Shown here: positions 1 to 10,456 of the stretch, piece by piece
How positions within the stretch are numbered: the first letter of the stretch is position 1
Layout of the letters: each line of letters starts with the position of its first letter
Source of the DNA: Didymodactylos carnosus
Lineage: Eukaryota; Rotifera; Eurotatoria; Philodinida; Philodinidae
Assembly: GCA_905250885.1 (NCBI GenBank)
Contig: CAJNOQ010001651.1
Span: 1-29,630 of the forward strand
Reading direction: 5' to 3'
Length of the DNA: 29,630 nt
Made by a program: the position numbers and the translations under genes
Notes under the pieces: generated by a model
What the model was told of the DNA's origin: nothing
The model's database searches: none
Seen by the model: only the letters and a program-made list of their open reading frames with translations

Positions 1-565
1 TTCACAATAGACATTTATACACCATTCGATAGAGAATTTCAAGGGCTACATTTTACACTATTTATATTTGATATACGAATTATTTGAATTTTCGGCCTAA
101 TGTCCGCTTGGATGCCCACTGTGCATTAGTCTCTTGTTTTAATTGACTTGGATATCTGAGTTTGAGAAAAAATTGAGGAAATAAATAGAAAATGAACAAA
201 AAGTAAAAAATTCAGTATGCGTACAAAAATGTGAGAGTGAGGATAAATTGTCGAGATTTAAGTAAAAAGTTTCTTTTGTTCTTTTTCTATTTCTGCATTT
301 TCTCATTACGTTTATTTCATGTACTATTTTTCAGGCGATTCAAAATTGACATTCAAACCTTCAATTTGTCATGAACTACTTTGCAGAGAACATTTTTGAA
401 TAGGATGAAACTCGTACTCATCTCATTTAGACACATATCTTTTTGCTTAAATTTACATAGTGTGAAAATTTTCAGTTCATTGCATACAGCAAGAGTAAAA
501 TCCTTTAAGAATTTTGGCTTCTAAAAGCGAAATTTTCATTTTTTCCTTTATAATTAATTTATTCG
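1..565. other. Intergenic, no gene seen
   Basis: AT-rich sequence with stops in all frames. I see no coding signature, RNA gene or clear repeat before the hAT-like element that starts at 574. Confidence 0.6.
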
Positions 566-573
566 TTTGAAGT

Positions 574-1353
574 CATAGGCGGCGGGGTAAGGAGCGTACC
601 CTAGATTGAGTCTAGTGAGACTTGGGTAGTTTTGAACCTGGTCTAGATTTTAAGAAGAAGTCCCAAACAACATTTCAATAGACCCACAGAAATGATTTTT
701 TTTGCAATAGTAAACCAAAAAGCTTCGACGCCTACAGTGGCAGACACATGACAATGACATTATTCTTATGCGTAAGACGCAGAAAAATAACTCGAAGTTT
801 CTAGCGGTTTTGAGACTCGGAAAGTTCATTTCTCAATCCACCGTCACGTTTTACGGTAATTCATCAGAGTATATGCAGCAAAAAAGTATAGTAAATCTGA
901 ATAACGTCGATTGTAGTTATCCATTCAAAAAAATTTCGTCACCTTCTACGGCACCGGTTTGCGGTTTTGACGTAAGGAGACAAATATTTCAAACAGTATT
1001 CCGTGGGTTTCTTCTTTTTTTATCTGGTGGTATTTTACAAACTATTTCTGAATCGACTTTGTCATCATTCAATGATGCTTGTGTTTGGCAGGAATTCTTG
1101 TGTATTGACATTATCAAGTTTCTGTCATTTGCGATGTAGATTATGAAAATCTTCTCTATAAGCACAAATGCTCTATAAGCAGTATTTTTACGTCGAAAAG
1201 TGCTTCAGGTGTGATATTGGTTTTGATCTCTTCCAACATTTTTGTTGTGTAAAAACGCTGTATCATTCTCCCCTTCTCCTTTTTCACGCTCCCGGTACCA
1301 TTTGGAAAAATGTTTTCTGTCTACCCTAGATTGGCTTCGTTCCGCCGCCTATG
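574..1353. mobile_element. hAT-like non-autonomous DNA transposon
   Basis: Both ends carry the terminal inverted repeat CATAGGCGGCGG (574-585, and its reverse complement at 1342-1353). The flanking 8-mers are TTTGAAGT (566-573) and TTTGGAGT (1354-1361), matching at 7 of 8 positions. Eight-base target duplications with short inverted repeats are the hallmark of the hAT superfamily. The motif TACCCTAGATTG also occurs near both ends in direct orientation (597-608 and 1323-1334). The 780-bp body has no transposase-like reading frame. A 123-codon open frame inside (768-1139) shows no recognisable domain and is probably chance, so the element would need a transposase supplied in trans. Confidence 0.75.
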
Positions 1354-1361
1354 TTTGGAGT

Positions 1362-1888
1362 TAGAACGATATTATTTCAAAAACATTTCCTCTTCGATGA
1401 AGTACAAGAATTTGTTGTATAGACTTTCGTTATTGAAAAATCTAAACTTACAGTTGAATACGCGCATATTCAACTGTTCTAGCCATATAATAGTGACGTT
1501 TGTCTAACTTTTAACTGGAAAGAAAGACAAATCACTAGTACCGTTTATTGTTTCTTTATTTTTCTCTCTTCAAGCTTGTCATTTACACATGTTTTAAGTT
1601 TAAAGTGTTTTTGTCTTGAAAATGATACGAGAAGTATCGAAATGTCGACAAAATTATGTGTCAAAAAAAGTCAAGCTACTGTTAACTCATTAATATTCTT
1701 ATACAGAATTTTACCCATTTCAAAACAAAATTAAATTCAAATTTACAAATATATAAGTTGTCGCTTAACATGCTTTCTCCTATCTCTCTCAAAAATATAT
1801 TTCTACAATAAAAACAGAATGGTACATCAAGAAGCAGTGTCTCTACGCACGTATACTTGAAGTAAGTAGATATGAAATTAATAGCATA
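1362..1888. other. Intergenic, no gene seen
   Basis: A spacer between two transposons. A minus-strand open frame from 2065 to 1682 crosses the edge of the next element and resembles no family I recognise, so I treat it as chance. No RNA gene was seen. Confidence 0.5.
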
Positions 1889-1890
1889 TA

Positions 1891-3736
1891 ACAGGTGCCT
1901 CAGAATAAATGTCCGCTTTTTGCAAATCTGATTTTGTAAGTTATGTTTACTGTAAGGATTTGATTTTGGTGTTAAAAGGTAGAGAATTTTGTCTAAATTT
2001 GATTCATATGGTGTTTTAAAGCTAACGTGTCCGTAGGAGGGAATGAGCGCTTTAGTATTTTTCATTTTTCTTGTGTTCCTTTAAGACCTTAAGGTTAATG
2101 TTTTTTCTAAAAGATGCGCCACGAATTACTCTACAAAATCATACCTAAACTTTAATTTCAGAGCTTCAATCAAGAAAACTACGCAAATTAGACGAAAGAC
2201 GCAAAAAATGAAAACTTTCTAAAATCAAAAACGATTTCTTGTGTTAACGTTTTGGAAGTGAGAAAAATTGAATTAACTATTTTGTAGTCCTGACTTCGCT
2301 CTATCGTTTAACTACGCTTCGAATTTTTTCAGGTGAAAATCCATGGCGAAATAAGAATTTTTCTACCGGTTCTCGTGCATTTTTCATTAATCTTTTAGAT
2401 TCCACCAAAACAAAAGATTTTTTGATCGACTTTGTTTTCTTTTTACCAGAGATGATCGCTCTTCTCTATCTAACTGCAAAATCAAAACTTGGATCATGTT
2501 TTTCCGTTTGTTGCTTGAGCACATTGCTGGAAACGACAGGTTATCAATTTTCTGACGTATTTTCAAACTTCGTTCTCGAGCACACCGTCTGCTCTAAAAA
2601 CATTTTTTTACAGACCACGAGAAAGAGTACATTCAAAAATACAAAAAGAACTGAGTTCTTACTTTTGCTACACTTTTTTACGGAAATAATAGCAGAAGAA
2701 AATGTTCAAATGGAAAAAAAATACCAAATTTAGAAAGTTTTCATTTTTTTTCGCCTTTCGTGTAATTTGCTTAGTTTTCTTGATTGAAGCTCTGAAATTA
2801 AAGTTTAGGTATGACTTTGTAGAGTGTTTCGCGGCGCATCTTTTAGAAAAAACATTAACCTTAAGGTCTTAAACGAACACGGGAAAAATGAAAAATACTA
2901 AAGGGCTGCTTTCCTCGGACGCACCCGTTAAGCATTCAACGTTCGTTTGCAATAGTAAAAAATATTGGAAGCCTGGAAAATTTCAGCTATGCACTTTATT
3001 GAAATAGAAATGATTTTTATTTTTGAAAAAGTTTTGTACATGCAATTGAAACACAGTATTAAAACGTGCAATAAATTCTAAATGTTGAGGTACAAAACCA
3101 AATTTCGGGACAAAGTCATAGTGCTATAAAAATAGGCTTCAACAATTGTCTCATTACTAGTGTGTGGTACTATTTCCTATAAACGAAGATATCTCAATGC
3201 CGTCATCTATTATCAAAACGATGCAATCTATAGAAAGAAATGTATTGTGTACAGCTTGAAATTCTGTATCTTTTGGCATAAGAACAATAATTTTTGTGAG
3301 TCAAGGCTTTGAGGACTTCTCCAAAATAAATTACTACTCTCATCGAAGAAAGATATCTTTTTGATGTTGTGCATTTTACAAAGCAGCAACACGTATATAA
3401 GAACCAACATACAATTAAATACTCCGAATTAATCTGCACCCTTTAACTCTAAAACCAAATTTTTGCAGAAGGCTTAATCAGGTAACAATTGCATTTTAAT
3501 TTTTTCTAATTTTGCAGATACACAGTTGAGATTTTCGTGGCTTTCAGTGTTTTAACTACTCCAAAGAATGGCGCGCCATTTTTTTTATCCATGGCGCATG
3601 CTTATTTTTAAACCAATATATGAATAAAATTTAGACAAAATTCTCTATCTTTTAACATCAAAATGAAATTCTTATATTAAACATAACATACGAAAATAGG
3701 TTTGTACAAAGCGGACATTTATTCTGGGGTACCCGT
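1891..3736. mobile_element. Long-armed foldback element, TA-flanked (Tc1/mariner-like)
   Basis: The left arm (1891-2224) is the inverted copy of sequence on the right in two blocks, 2731-2933 and 3600-3736. The outer ends read ACAGGTGCCTCAGAATAAAT on the left and ACGGGTACCCCAGAATAAAT on the right (reverse complement), then continue as TGTCCGCTTT. Both ends abut TA (1889-1890 and 3737-3738), the target duplicated by Tc1/mariner elements. The loop (2225-2730) has a 103-codon open frame without a recognisable transposase domain. The superfamily assignment rests on the TA flanks only. It could also be a foldback of another class. Confidence 0.7.
2934..3599. other. Extra 666-bp segment in the right foldback arm
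   Basis: Aligning the two arms shows that this block has no partner in the left arm. It begins after TTAAGC and ends just before CTTATTTTTAAACC, where arm similarity resumes. No inverted repeats or target duplication are evident at its borders, so it may be an insertion into the right arm or a deletion from the left. It contains the perfect palindrome AATGGCGCGCCATT at 3567-3580. Minus-strand open frames of 60 and 78 codons here look random. Confidence 0.55.
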
Positions 3737-3738
3737 TA

Positions 3739-5138
3739 TATATGTGGTTGCTGTTGTCACATGCACTTTTAACAGGATGAATCGAAGAATATGTGCAGTT
3801 GAATAGACTACTCTTGGAAATCTCGAAGAAAGATTTAATCACTGATACCAGTCCAATTTTTTCGCTTTGTAACGATATTAGAGGTTATTCGCTTACAATT
3901 AATCAAAAATTTCAAATGCATTCTGAGAGCTGCTATTAAAAATGTTCAAAGAATTCCTATATCAGAAGTTTATTTCCTTTATATTGTAATAAATAAACTT
4001 AAAATGAGAAGTTAAGAATCCTTTATCATCCATTTGTTACAGTAACGAGCAGTCAATGGCTAAATATCTGGAAAAAATCCTTTGTTTCATCGTTTTCTTT
4101 CACCATAACCGAGTAGCCATTTTCTGTAACGCTGAATATTTAGCGGAGAGGCTGATTAAATATTTTTCAAATACAAATTTCGAAAAATGGCTCTAATCGA
4201 AATTTTAGTGATATCATAATATTTATTAGCACAAAAGATAATCACAAAGTATTGTAACCCAAAGATACAGGACTATAGACTAAAAGTGGCAATGAAACGA
4301 TGAGTGATCACTGATTAGTCTTTAACTATCGATTGATTATAATAGACGTTGAAATTGAAAATAAATTTTTCGTGTAAAAAGACAAAGTGACAAACATTAA
4401 TGAAAACAGCTTAGAACTAATATATTTTTTAAATATTAGGAAATTTGACCCAAAATTAAGAGCTTTCAAAAAATTTCAACAAAAAAAAAATCGTAAAAAA
4501 TCTGATTTCTGATTATCCACTCAAAAACTCTCGTTCGTTTTATGTTAATAAATACGCTGCGGCACATAATAGAAGAACTGTAAACTTACCATATTTTTGT
4601 TGTTTGCTATGAAAATAATAAATTAATAAAAAAATATATATAAATAAATAAATGACTAGATTAAGTTTATATCTGAAAATAAACGCATTCATGTATATGG
4701 ACGAAAAAACAAAGTATATGACAGTACAGTATGAGTTGATCACGTTATACGATATTTACTACAGAACAGTATGAATGCTTGCTTGACAGTAAAATCAACT
4801 GAAATGGAATGTTTAATGTAAAACGGCGTATAAAAGAAGAGGAAAACGAAGACAAAACTGATGAATATTTGTTATTTCATAAATACATTTCTTCCAGTTA
4901 CAAGAGGCTGCTTTCAAAGAGAAAGTCACTGTGAGGAAGAAAATGTAGGATGCTGAAACAGAAGACTTGTCAATTTTAGAGAGCTAAATACTTTCCACAC
5001 AAGCGATAACTTTCAAAGATCATTCATCTCTTTACTAATTATCAAACTGCAGCTATGATCAGAAGGCTAGTCTTGTGTAGAGTTCTTTTCGCCCAATTAC
5101 TTGAGTTTCTCATATGCAGACACACACACTCTCTCTCT
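3739..5138. other. Intergenic, no gene seen
   Basis: AT-rich spacer. A TATAAAA string occurs near 4830 but no coding exon follows it that I can recognise. A minus-strand 67-codon frame at 4540-4743 is low-complexity Tyr/Phe/Ile and looks like chance. Confidence 0.5.
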
Positions 5139-5297
5139 TAGGTATGCACCGATGTCGGTTAACTGATGTTCGATTTGAACCGAAACAAACAACTTTATTC
5201 AAGGTTTTAAAATGACATAAAGAGTGGACACATCATATCTGTTTACTATTGTCAGAGAAACATCTGACTTTATCTGTACCGCTTTCGGCTAACCGAC
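5139..5297. repeat. Possible truncated hAT-type MITE end
   Basis: TAGGTATGCACCGATGTCGG at 5139-5158 resembles the ends of many hAT-superfamily MITEs. GTCGGTTAAC (5153-5162) is matched in inverted orientation by GCTAACCGAC (5288-5297), 9 of 10 bases. I could not find the opposite outer end or a target duplication, so this would be a fragment. Confidence 0.3.
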
Positions 5298-6140
5298 AGT
5301 CAAAAAACTAAAACCGCTAAAACCAGAAAAAAGCACACAAATCTACATCTTTACTTAACGAACGAATTTAGTATCTGATTGAGTGGAGGGAGTATGCCAT
5401 ATGTTTCTTCTTCTGATGATCTGTGTTATGTCCTGCGATTTCTCGAGTCACAAAATTTCACAATAATACTGACGAGAGGACCTCTCCAGATGTCCAACGC
5501 CGACTTCAGTGATCTTTTGTCTATAGATACTCCTACCACCCAAAGAAATTTCACTTTTTTATCGTTTCAACCTATTTTTAGGGAATTCCATTCCTAGGAA
5601 ATATTACATAACATTTGAAAGAAGAAAGTTCTGGTGAAAAACTTTTGAAAATCTTTCTAAGTAAGTCGCTCCTACCTACTCTGTACAAGTATGAACAAAA
5701 AATTCAGATATTGATTGAGCAACTTACCTGATAAACAACAGATAGAAAAAAGTCTCAATTTTATTTATTTCATTTACGAAAAAACCGAAAATTTTTAACG
5801 AAAAATCGAGTAGAATCGTTTTATTCAGATATCAGTGTTTATCAAAAGCTGTTTGCTAGAGCTACCGACTATGCGTTCTAGGAGTTGTTGTTGTAGTCCT
5901 CGCGTAATACAAAGATTTCTGAAACAATTCCAGATTTACAAGTTGTGAATGTGCCGGAAATTCGAAAATTCAGCAGGTTTTTATTTTTGCACTTTTTATA
6001 CATGGCTGGACAGAGCTTCTCGATCTGGAGAAGAAAATATGGGTTTTAATGTTGAAAAAATATTTTTCAGGTCGAAAAATTCAAAACAATTCGAAAGGTC
6101 TAAAATTTCGAAAAATCCTTCAGTTTCAAACAATTCAAAT
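5298..6140. other. Intergenic, no gene seen
   Basis: Open frames of 72-73 codons occur at 5379-5597 and 5949-6170. The first has no recognisable domain and the second runs into the foldback that follows. I see no support for a gene. Confidence 0.5.
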
Positions 6141-6658
6141 TTCTTATTTTTCGTCCTTCTTGCCTTCTGAAAGTGTTTTTTTTCCCGATTCAGCATTGAA
6201 ATCTAAGTATGAAAATCATGCTTGATCCAGGGTGTAGTCAAAGTCTTTTCCATTTTGTTTCGTCACTGAAAAAATTCATTTTTTCTACATCAGGAGCGAA
6301 AAAATCGGAATTCTGATGGTAAATGAGTTCTCGTGGAGAAAACTGAGAATTACGGGCAGAATTGCGATTCTTTCGCTCTGAATTTTCTCAGTGATGAAAC
6401 AAAATGGGAAAGAAGCTATTTATACTTTCAAAGCGCTTTCAATGGCGATTCTAATGAAGTACAAAAATCAGTTTCATCTCTTCAACTAGATAGGTTGCAG
6501 AACTGTTTAGGAACTTTTTACACGAGGAGCCCAAAGCATCTATACTGGATAGACCTTTGACTTTAACCTGGATCAAGCATGATTCTCATACTCAGTTTTT
6601 AATGCTGAATCTGGAAAAAAACACTTTGAAAAGGTAAGAAGAACGAAAAAGAAATAAC
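6141..6658. mobile_element. Foldback MITE with interrupted right arm
   Basis: The left arm (6141-6314) pairs with the right side in two blocks. The outer block is 6553-6658; for example ATCATGCTTGATCCAGG on the left matches CCTGGATCAAGCATGAT on the right. The inner block is 6358-6409, where CCATTTTGTTTCGTCACTGA matches TCAGTGATGAAACAAAATGG with one mismatch. The 143 bp at 6410-6552 have no partner and look inserted. Open frames on both strands here are by-products of the inverted repeat. No clear target duplication was found. Confidence 0.65.
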
Positions 6659-7975
6659 AATGGAAACTACACTAAGTGGAAAGATTCTGCGGCTCCACGC
6701 CGTTAGGTGTGGTGTACACACACCTGCTTTTCTTAGCCACGATACTGGATGCTGCCATTTTAGAGACTAAGCCTAACTTAATCACGAAAAGTGAGTCACC
6801 AAAGATCATTGATCTATAATAACAATGACTCAAGCCAAACAACAACAAAAAGAAACTATAAATAGAGAAATTAAAAAACACAGACAATTAGTGTGTGACG
6901 AGAGATAAAAAGAGAATAAATACAAATAAACAAAATAACAACAGAGTAACAGCATTGGACTTGCTTTAAAACTGTAGACATGGCTAAGTTCTACTCTAAA
7001 GGAAGCAGAGATAGAGTTATTTTGAATGACAATAAAGAAGATGAACGGATAACTGATTCCGAAAGTTTATTCCAGTCAGTAACTGTTGAATAAAAGAAGG
7101 AAGAAGAAACGTTTTGTGCCGAAAACCATTAACAAGAGGTGGAATACGAATATATTTGGAATGATGGCAATGTAAGGAAGAATAATGAGGACGATCAATA
7201 GTATAGAGAATGGAAAAGAGACTTCATTTTTTGAGAGAAAATGAGAATGTCAGGCTCTAAGAATTCTTTTAACAATACAGGAACTTCTTAATAACAACAG
7301 TGACATACTTAGAACTACACGGTAAAAAGTTCTGGTAATAAATCTTGATGAAAAACACAGCAATTTTGTTCTTCAATACTGCTGCAAAAGTATGACAATG
7401 CTTTTTTGAGAGGATGTCATACTAAACATGTACGTATTTTTTCATGGCATCGCTGCAGTTTACCATGCGTACCATGTTTTGTACATAATTATCGTCTTTA
7501 TTTATACCTATCCTATTGCCTTTCATGTGAGCGTTTCTATTCCGCTATAAACGAACGAATCAGATGTCGTTATCCAGCCTTTACCACCACGAGCTAGAAC
7601 AAGTTGTTCAAACATAAAACGATTCATCAAAATCGAAATTGTTGTGAAAAAACATTTTTTAGTTGGGGTTCTATTGGCGGTCTTTACGAGTTTCGCGTAC
7701 GACACAAGATCGAGCGAGTTCTTATCATCTTGTTCTGGTAAGAAACAGATATGATCGATTTTCAATTCTAACTCGTATCGATTCACTGTTCATTCTCTCA
7801 TATTCAAAATTAATGATATCAATGAAACTAAATGAGAATATCCATTAGAATGGCAGACATAACAAGAAACTGAAAAAATTTTCTTTAACTGAGAAATATT
7901 TTCAAAAGCGAGCCTTTTGTCTCGAATTTGTGTAGACAACAAAGGTCGAACATGCACAAAAAAGTTGGCCGTAAA
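6659..7975. other. Intergenic with possible short coding relic
   Basis: No convincing gene. A hydrophilic 37-codon frame starts at 6980 (MAKFYSKGSRDRVIL...) and stops at 7093. A Lys/Arg-rich stretch (KRRKKKRFVPK) follows in another frame at about 7094-7125. Together they could be the frame-shifted start of a dead gene, but no family is recognisable. The open frames at 7406-7597, 7523-7786 and 7663-7848 overlap on opposite strands and show no domain. Confidence 0.3.
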
Positions 7976-8437
7976 ACGCGTTTTATTCCCGTTTCTAACA
8001 ATCAAAAAAGGCCTTAAATTTGAAACGAAGAAAAACGCGTTAATACATCCTTTTGAACACCTTAGAAACGCGTTACTTTTACGGTAAAAACGGCCGTTTT
8101 CAGACGTTCCAGAACGCGTTGCAGATGAAACATTTAATGTGTTTTTTGATCGTTGAAAGCGGAATACAGCTGCGTTTCGGGATCTAGTCTGCAACTCCTG
8201 AATCGTTCCAGAATTTTCGATAAGCCAAAGGTGAGACTTACCTATCCAGTGGAACTTCATCTAAAAATAGTGAAAATGTATAATAAAGGAAATACAAAAC
8301 TGATGATCTGAACCTGACAAAGAACGAAAAGATAATGATATTTCTTCGATAGTGCTTATGTACTCGGCTGATCGCAAAACAAGATGGTAAACGATTATTT
8401 GCGTTTTTCAACCGTTAAACACGGGATAAAAACGCGT
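7976..8437. repeat. Cluster of five ACGCGT sites
   Basis: The six-base palindrome ACGCGT occurs at 7976, 8035, 8068, 8114 and 8432, four times as AACGCGTT. In such AT-rich DNA this is far above chance. The block around the first copy (ACGCGTTTTATTCCCGTTTC) has a similar inverted counterpart around the last copy. This suggests the sites belong to one rearranged repeat. A 156-codon minus-strand frame (7790-8260) spans this region without any recognisable domain. Confidence 0.5.
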
Positions 8438-8508
8438 GAGAACGGAAATGAAACTGACGTTATGAAATGCATTTCTGGAAGGATCCCGGAGTTGCAGACT
8501 CGATCCGG
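8179..8508. repeat. Inverted repeat pair
   Basis: The 33-base block at 8179-8211, with core AGTCTGCAACTCC, returns in inverted orientation at 8475-8508 as GGAGTTGCAGACT. The flanks also match imperfectly on both sides. This may be part of the same unclassified repeat that carries the ACGCGT cluster. Confidence 0.5.
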
Positions 8509-8530
8509 AAAACGTTAACAGCTCCTATTT

Positions 8531-8927
8531 TCGGATGCTGGCTTCTTGTTAGATGTAGAGGTGGTTGTTTGGGAATTCAGCTTGGACGGCGGTCTTCAGA
8601 GATATGTGACTGGATTGTATGAGGTATCCGGAAGTTGGTATTTCGGCAAGGTAATATCCCTGGAGATGGAAAGACTGCCAACTGGCTTATCTGATGTTAT
8701 GGGAGATTGAGAGGCTGGTAGCTTGGCAGCATTCGACCTTGACGTATCCGGAAGCTGGTATTTCGAGAAGGTGGTATCTCGGGAGATTTGTAGAGTGCCA
8801 GGTGGTTTGTCTGACGTCATGGGAGGTTGAAGAGCTGTTATTCTGGCATGCTGACGTCTTGTTAGATGTAGAGGCGATTGTTTGGGAATTGGGCATAGGC
8901 GGCGATCTTGAGAAATACGTGGGCTGG
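8531..8927. repeat. Nested direct duplication, order C-B-B-C
   Basis: Two different units are each present twice in direct orientation. Unit B spans 8624-8719 and 8744-8839, a period of 120 bp, and begins GTATCCGGAAG in both copies. Unit C spans 8531-8613 and 8846-8927 and shares CTTGTTAGATGTAGAGG and TTGTTTGGGAATT. Copies differ by many substitutions, so the duplication is old. The region is noticeably richer in G+C than its surroundings. Confidence 0.65.
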
Positions 8928-9211
8928 TGACTTGTTGATTGAGATAGAGTTTGTATGATACTGTCAAAAACTTAATTCAAGAAATCATTGTCAATAGTCT
9001 GTAACACTGTTCGATTTTTGCTGTTTGTGGTGTGTGAGGAATGATTTGGAAATTGCAATAATGTTCGACTGGTGGATCTACTTGCAAGTGCGGGTTTCAG
9101 TTTCGATGCGATTGCTTGAAATAGTGATTGCACTGTGTCGCTTTGTAGGTACGGTTTAGAGAAATGCGTGGTGCTGATATCAGCAGGCAGACCAGTGATT
9201 AGTATTAACAT
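8596..9211 (-). pseudogene. Ser/Thr/Pro-rich reading frames, possible coding relic
   Basis: I do not recognise a family. Two minus-strand frames, 8972-9211 (79 codons) and 8596-8967 (123 codons), are rich in Ser, Thr, Pro, Gln and Asn. The second contains two copies of a roughly 29-residue unit with shared cores TSDKP, ISRD and KYQLPDTS. These are the protein readings of the B duplication at 8624-8719 and 8744-8839. Differences between the copies leave this frame open, which hints at past coding use, while an alternative frame of the second copy contains a stop. There is no start context, domain or clear exon joint. It could be the low-complexity tail of a dead gene, or simply a duplicated non-coding repeat. 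Confidence 0.25.
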
Positions 9212-9396
9212 AGTACGAAGCGCTGTAGAGAAGTGATGTATAGTTAATATTTGATTATTAGTAATACATGGAACTGTGAAACGGTGTTAGCCAAGGAACA
9301 GGCGTTTCATCGCTAACAAATTCTCCGTTTCACCGTCAAGTAGTTGAAGTGGAAATACTATGTGATCTATAGTAGACTGATTAAAGAAATGGATGC

Positions 9397-9803
9397 TAGA
9401 GATGTGCAGGGTAACTGTTTACGGAGCCCTTGCCCTACCCTGTGAAAAGTTTTTGAGTCCCGGCCCAACCGTACCCTGTAGCAATGAAGCCCTGGGCCTA
9501 CTATACCCTTTGAAAATTAGACAATTTTTCATTTACAATTATTTCTTTGTCCTTTTTATACTGCCAATTGCACCAAAAATGGGTGTCTTGCATCCGATAA
9601 AATAAAGTGTTTAAAATAATTGTCGCTAGCGAGCGACCTCAATGTTGTACCGACGATATATCTATTTTAGACGAAGCTCTGGTCCTACTCTACTCTGTGA
9701 CTTCGAGGCCCTACCCTACCCTACCCTACCCTACCCTGTGACTTTGAAATCCTAGCTCTACTCTATCCTGCAGGATAGGGTAAGGGCGCCCTGCACGTCT
9801 CTA
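9397..9803. mobile_element. hAT-like MITE with CCCTA-rich interior
   Basis: The inverted termini TAGAGATGTGCAGGG (9397-9411) and TAGAGACGTGCAGGG (reverse complement of 9789-9803) differ at one base. The flanking 8-mers ATGGATGC (9389-9396) and ATGGACGT (9804-9811) match at 6 of 8 positions, consistent with an old 8-bp hAT target duplication. The 407-bp interior repeats the theme GCCCTACCCTGTGA several times, including a run of five ACCCT units at about 9709-9737. A 70-codon frame inside (9393-9605) is an accident of these repeats. Confidence 0.75.
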
Positions 9804-9901
9804 ATGGACGTCGGAGAAGTAATCGCGTGTAAGATCAAGAAAATCTTTTTCTATTTTTGTAAGATTAGTTAGATTTGATTTACTGATTATTGATGAATTT
9901 T

Positions 9902-10456
9902 TTATGCCATAAAGGTTCTCTTTGTCAAATTTTGGCGCGATGTTTGTTTCTCAGTTAAATTGATTTGATGTTGGAGTATGTCGTAAGCATTTTTTAATGT
10001 TTGATTTGAACAGAATTCTAGAACATTTGTTTTGTCGATAAAGTAGTGTTTGCAAATTCGCTGACGGAGTATTTCCGACACATAGTTGATCCATTCTATG
10101 GCCAGATTCAGTTCTACTGTTTCGTCAGGAGCGTTATCGTTGTTATTTATCGATAAATCGACCACTTCGCACAACCATAAAACGGTTGTTTTTACCAAAT
10201 AAGATGTAAGCTCTTTGTTAGCTGGGTTATGCAAGTACTTGTAATAGATTGACCGTGCAATCGAATTTAATTTGTGTTGAATCCGCGTACGTTCTTCGGC
10301 TAATATAATTTCGACAGCAGAGAATGAATATCGAAATTCAAATTCTTTATATTTTTCGTGCATTTTTTTTGACCATTTTGGTATGATGGGCATATAGATA
10401 GTCTCTATTTTCTCGTACAGATCAGATCGATTCGTTCTGAAACGGCTGCATTTCAT
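9902..10456 (-). CDS. Longest open segment of the Mab-21-like relic (C-terminal half)
   Basis: A 184-codon open segment beginning at an internal Met. It is predicted to be all helical, with FRYSFSAVE at residues 41-49, SYLVKTTVLWLCE at 85-97 and HYFIDKTNVLE at 137-147. In intact family members these lie in the C-terminal helical lobe, after the catalytic lobe. It has no nucleotidyltransferase motifs itself, so on its own it could not be catalytic. It is listed separately because it is the part a gene finder would call; the full context is given in the pseudogene entry. The start at 10456 is only the first Met after the upstream stop and is probably not a native start. Confidence 0.55.
   Translation of the reverse strand: MKCSRFRTNRSDLYEKIETIYMPIIPKWSKKMHEKYKEFEFRYSFSAVEIILAEERTRIQHKLNSIARSIYYKYLHNPANKELTSYLVKTTVLWLCEVVDLSINNNDNAPDETVELNLAIEWINYVSEILRQRICKHYFIDKTNVLEFCSNQTLKNAYDILQHQINLTEKQTSRQNLTKRTFMA

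Noticed and set aside
768-1139. 123-codon plus-strand open frame
   Set aside because: It lies wholly inside the hAT-like element and has no recognisable domain, start context or transposase motif.
2422-2733. 103-codon frame in the foldback loop
   Set aside because: Low-complexity, mixed hydrophobic and Ser/Thr composition with no transposase catalytic signature; ends at the arm border.
7790-8260. 156-codon minus-strand frame
   Set aside because: The longest frame in the area, but it spans repeat DNA with ACGCGT clusters, has no domain I recognise, and overlaps other frames of similar quality.
9393-9605. 70-codon frame starting in the MITE
   Set aside because: Begins at the target duplication and reads the CCCTA repeats; product of the MITE sequence.
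9709-9737. Interstitial telomere array
   Set aside because: Only about five CCCTA units, bounded by hAT-type termini on both sides, so it is better explained as MITE interior.
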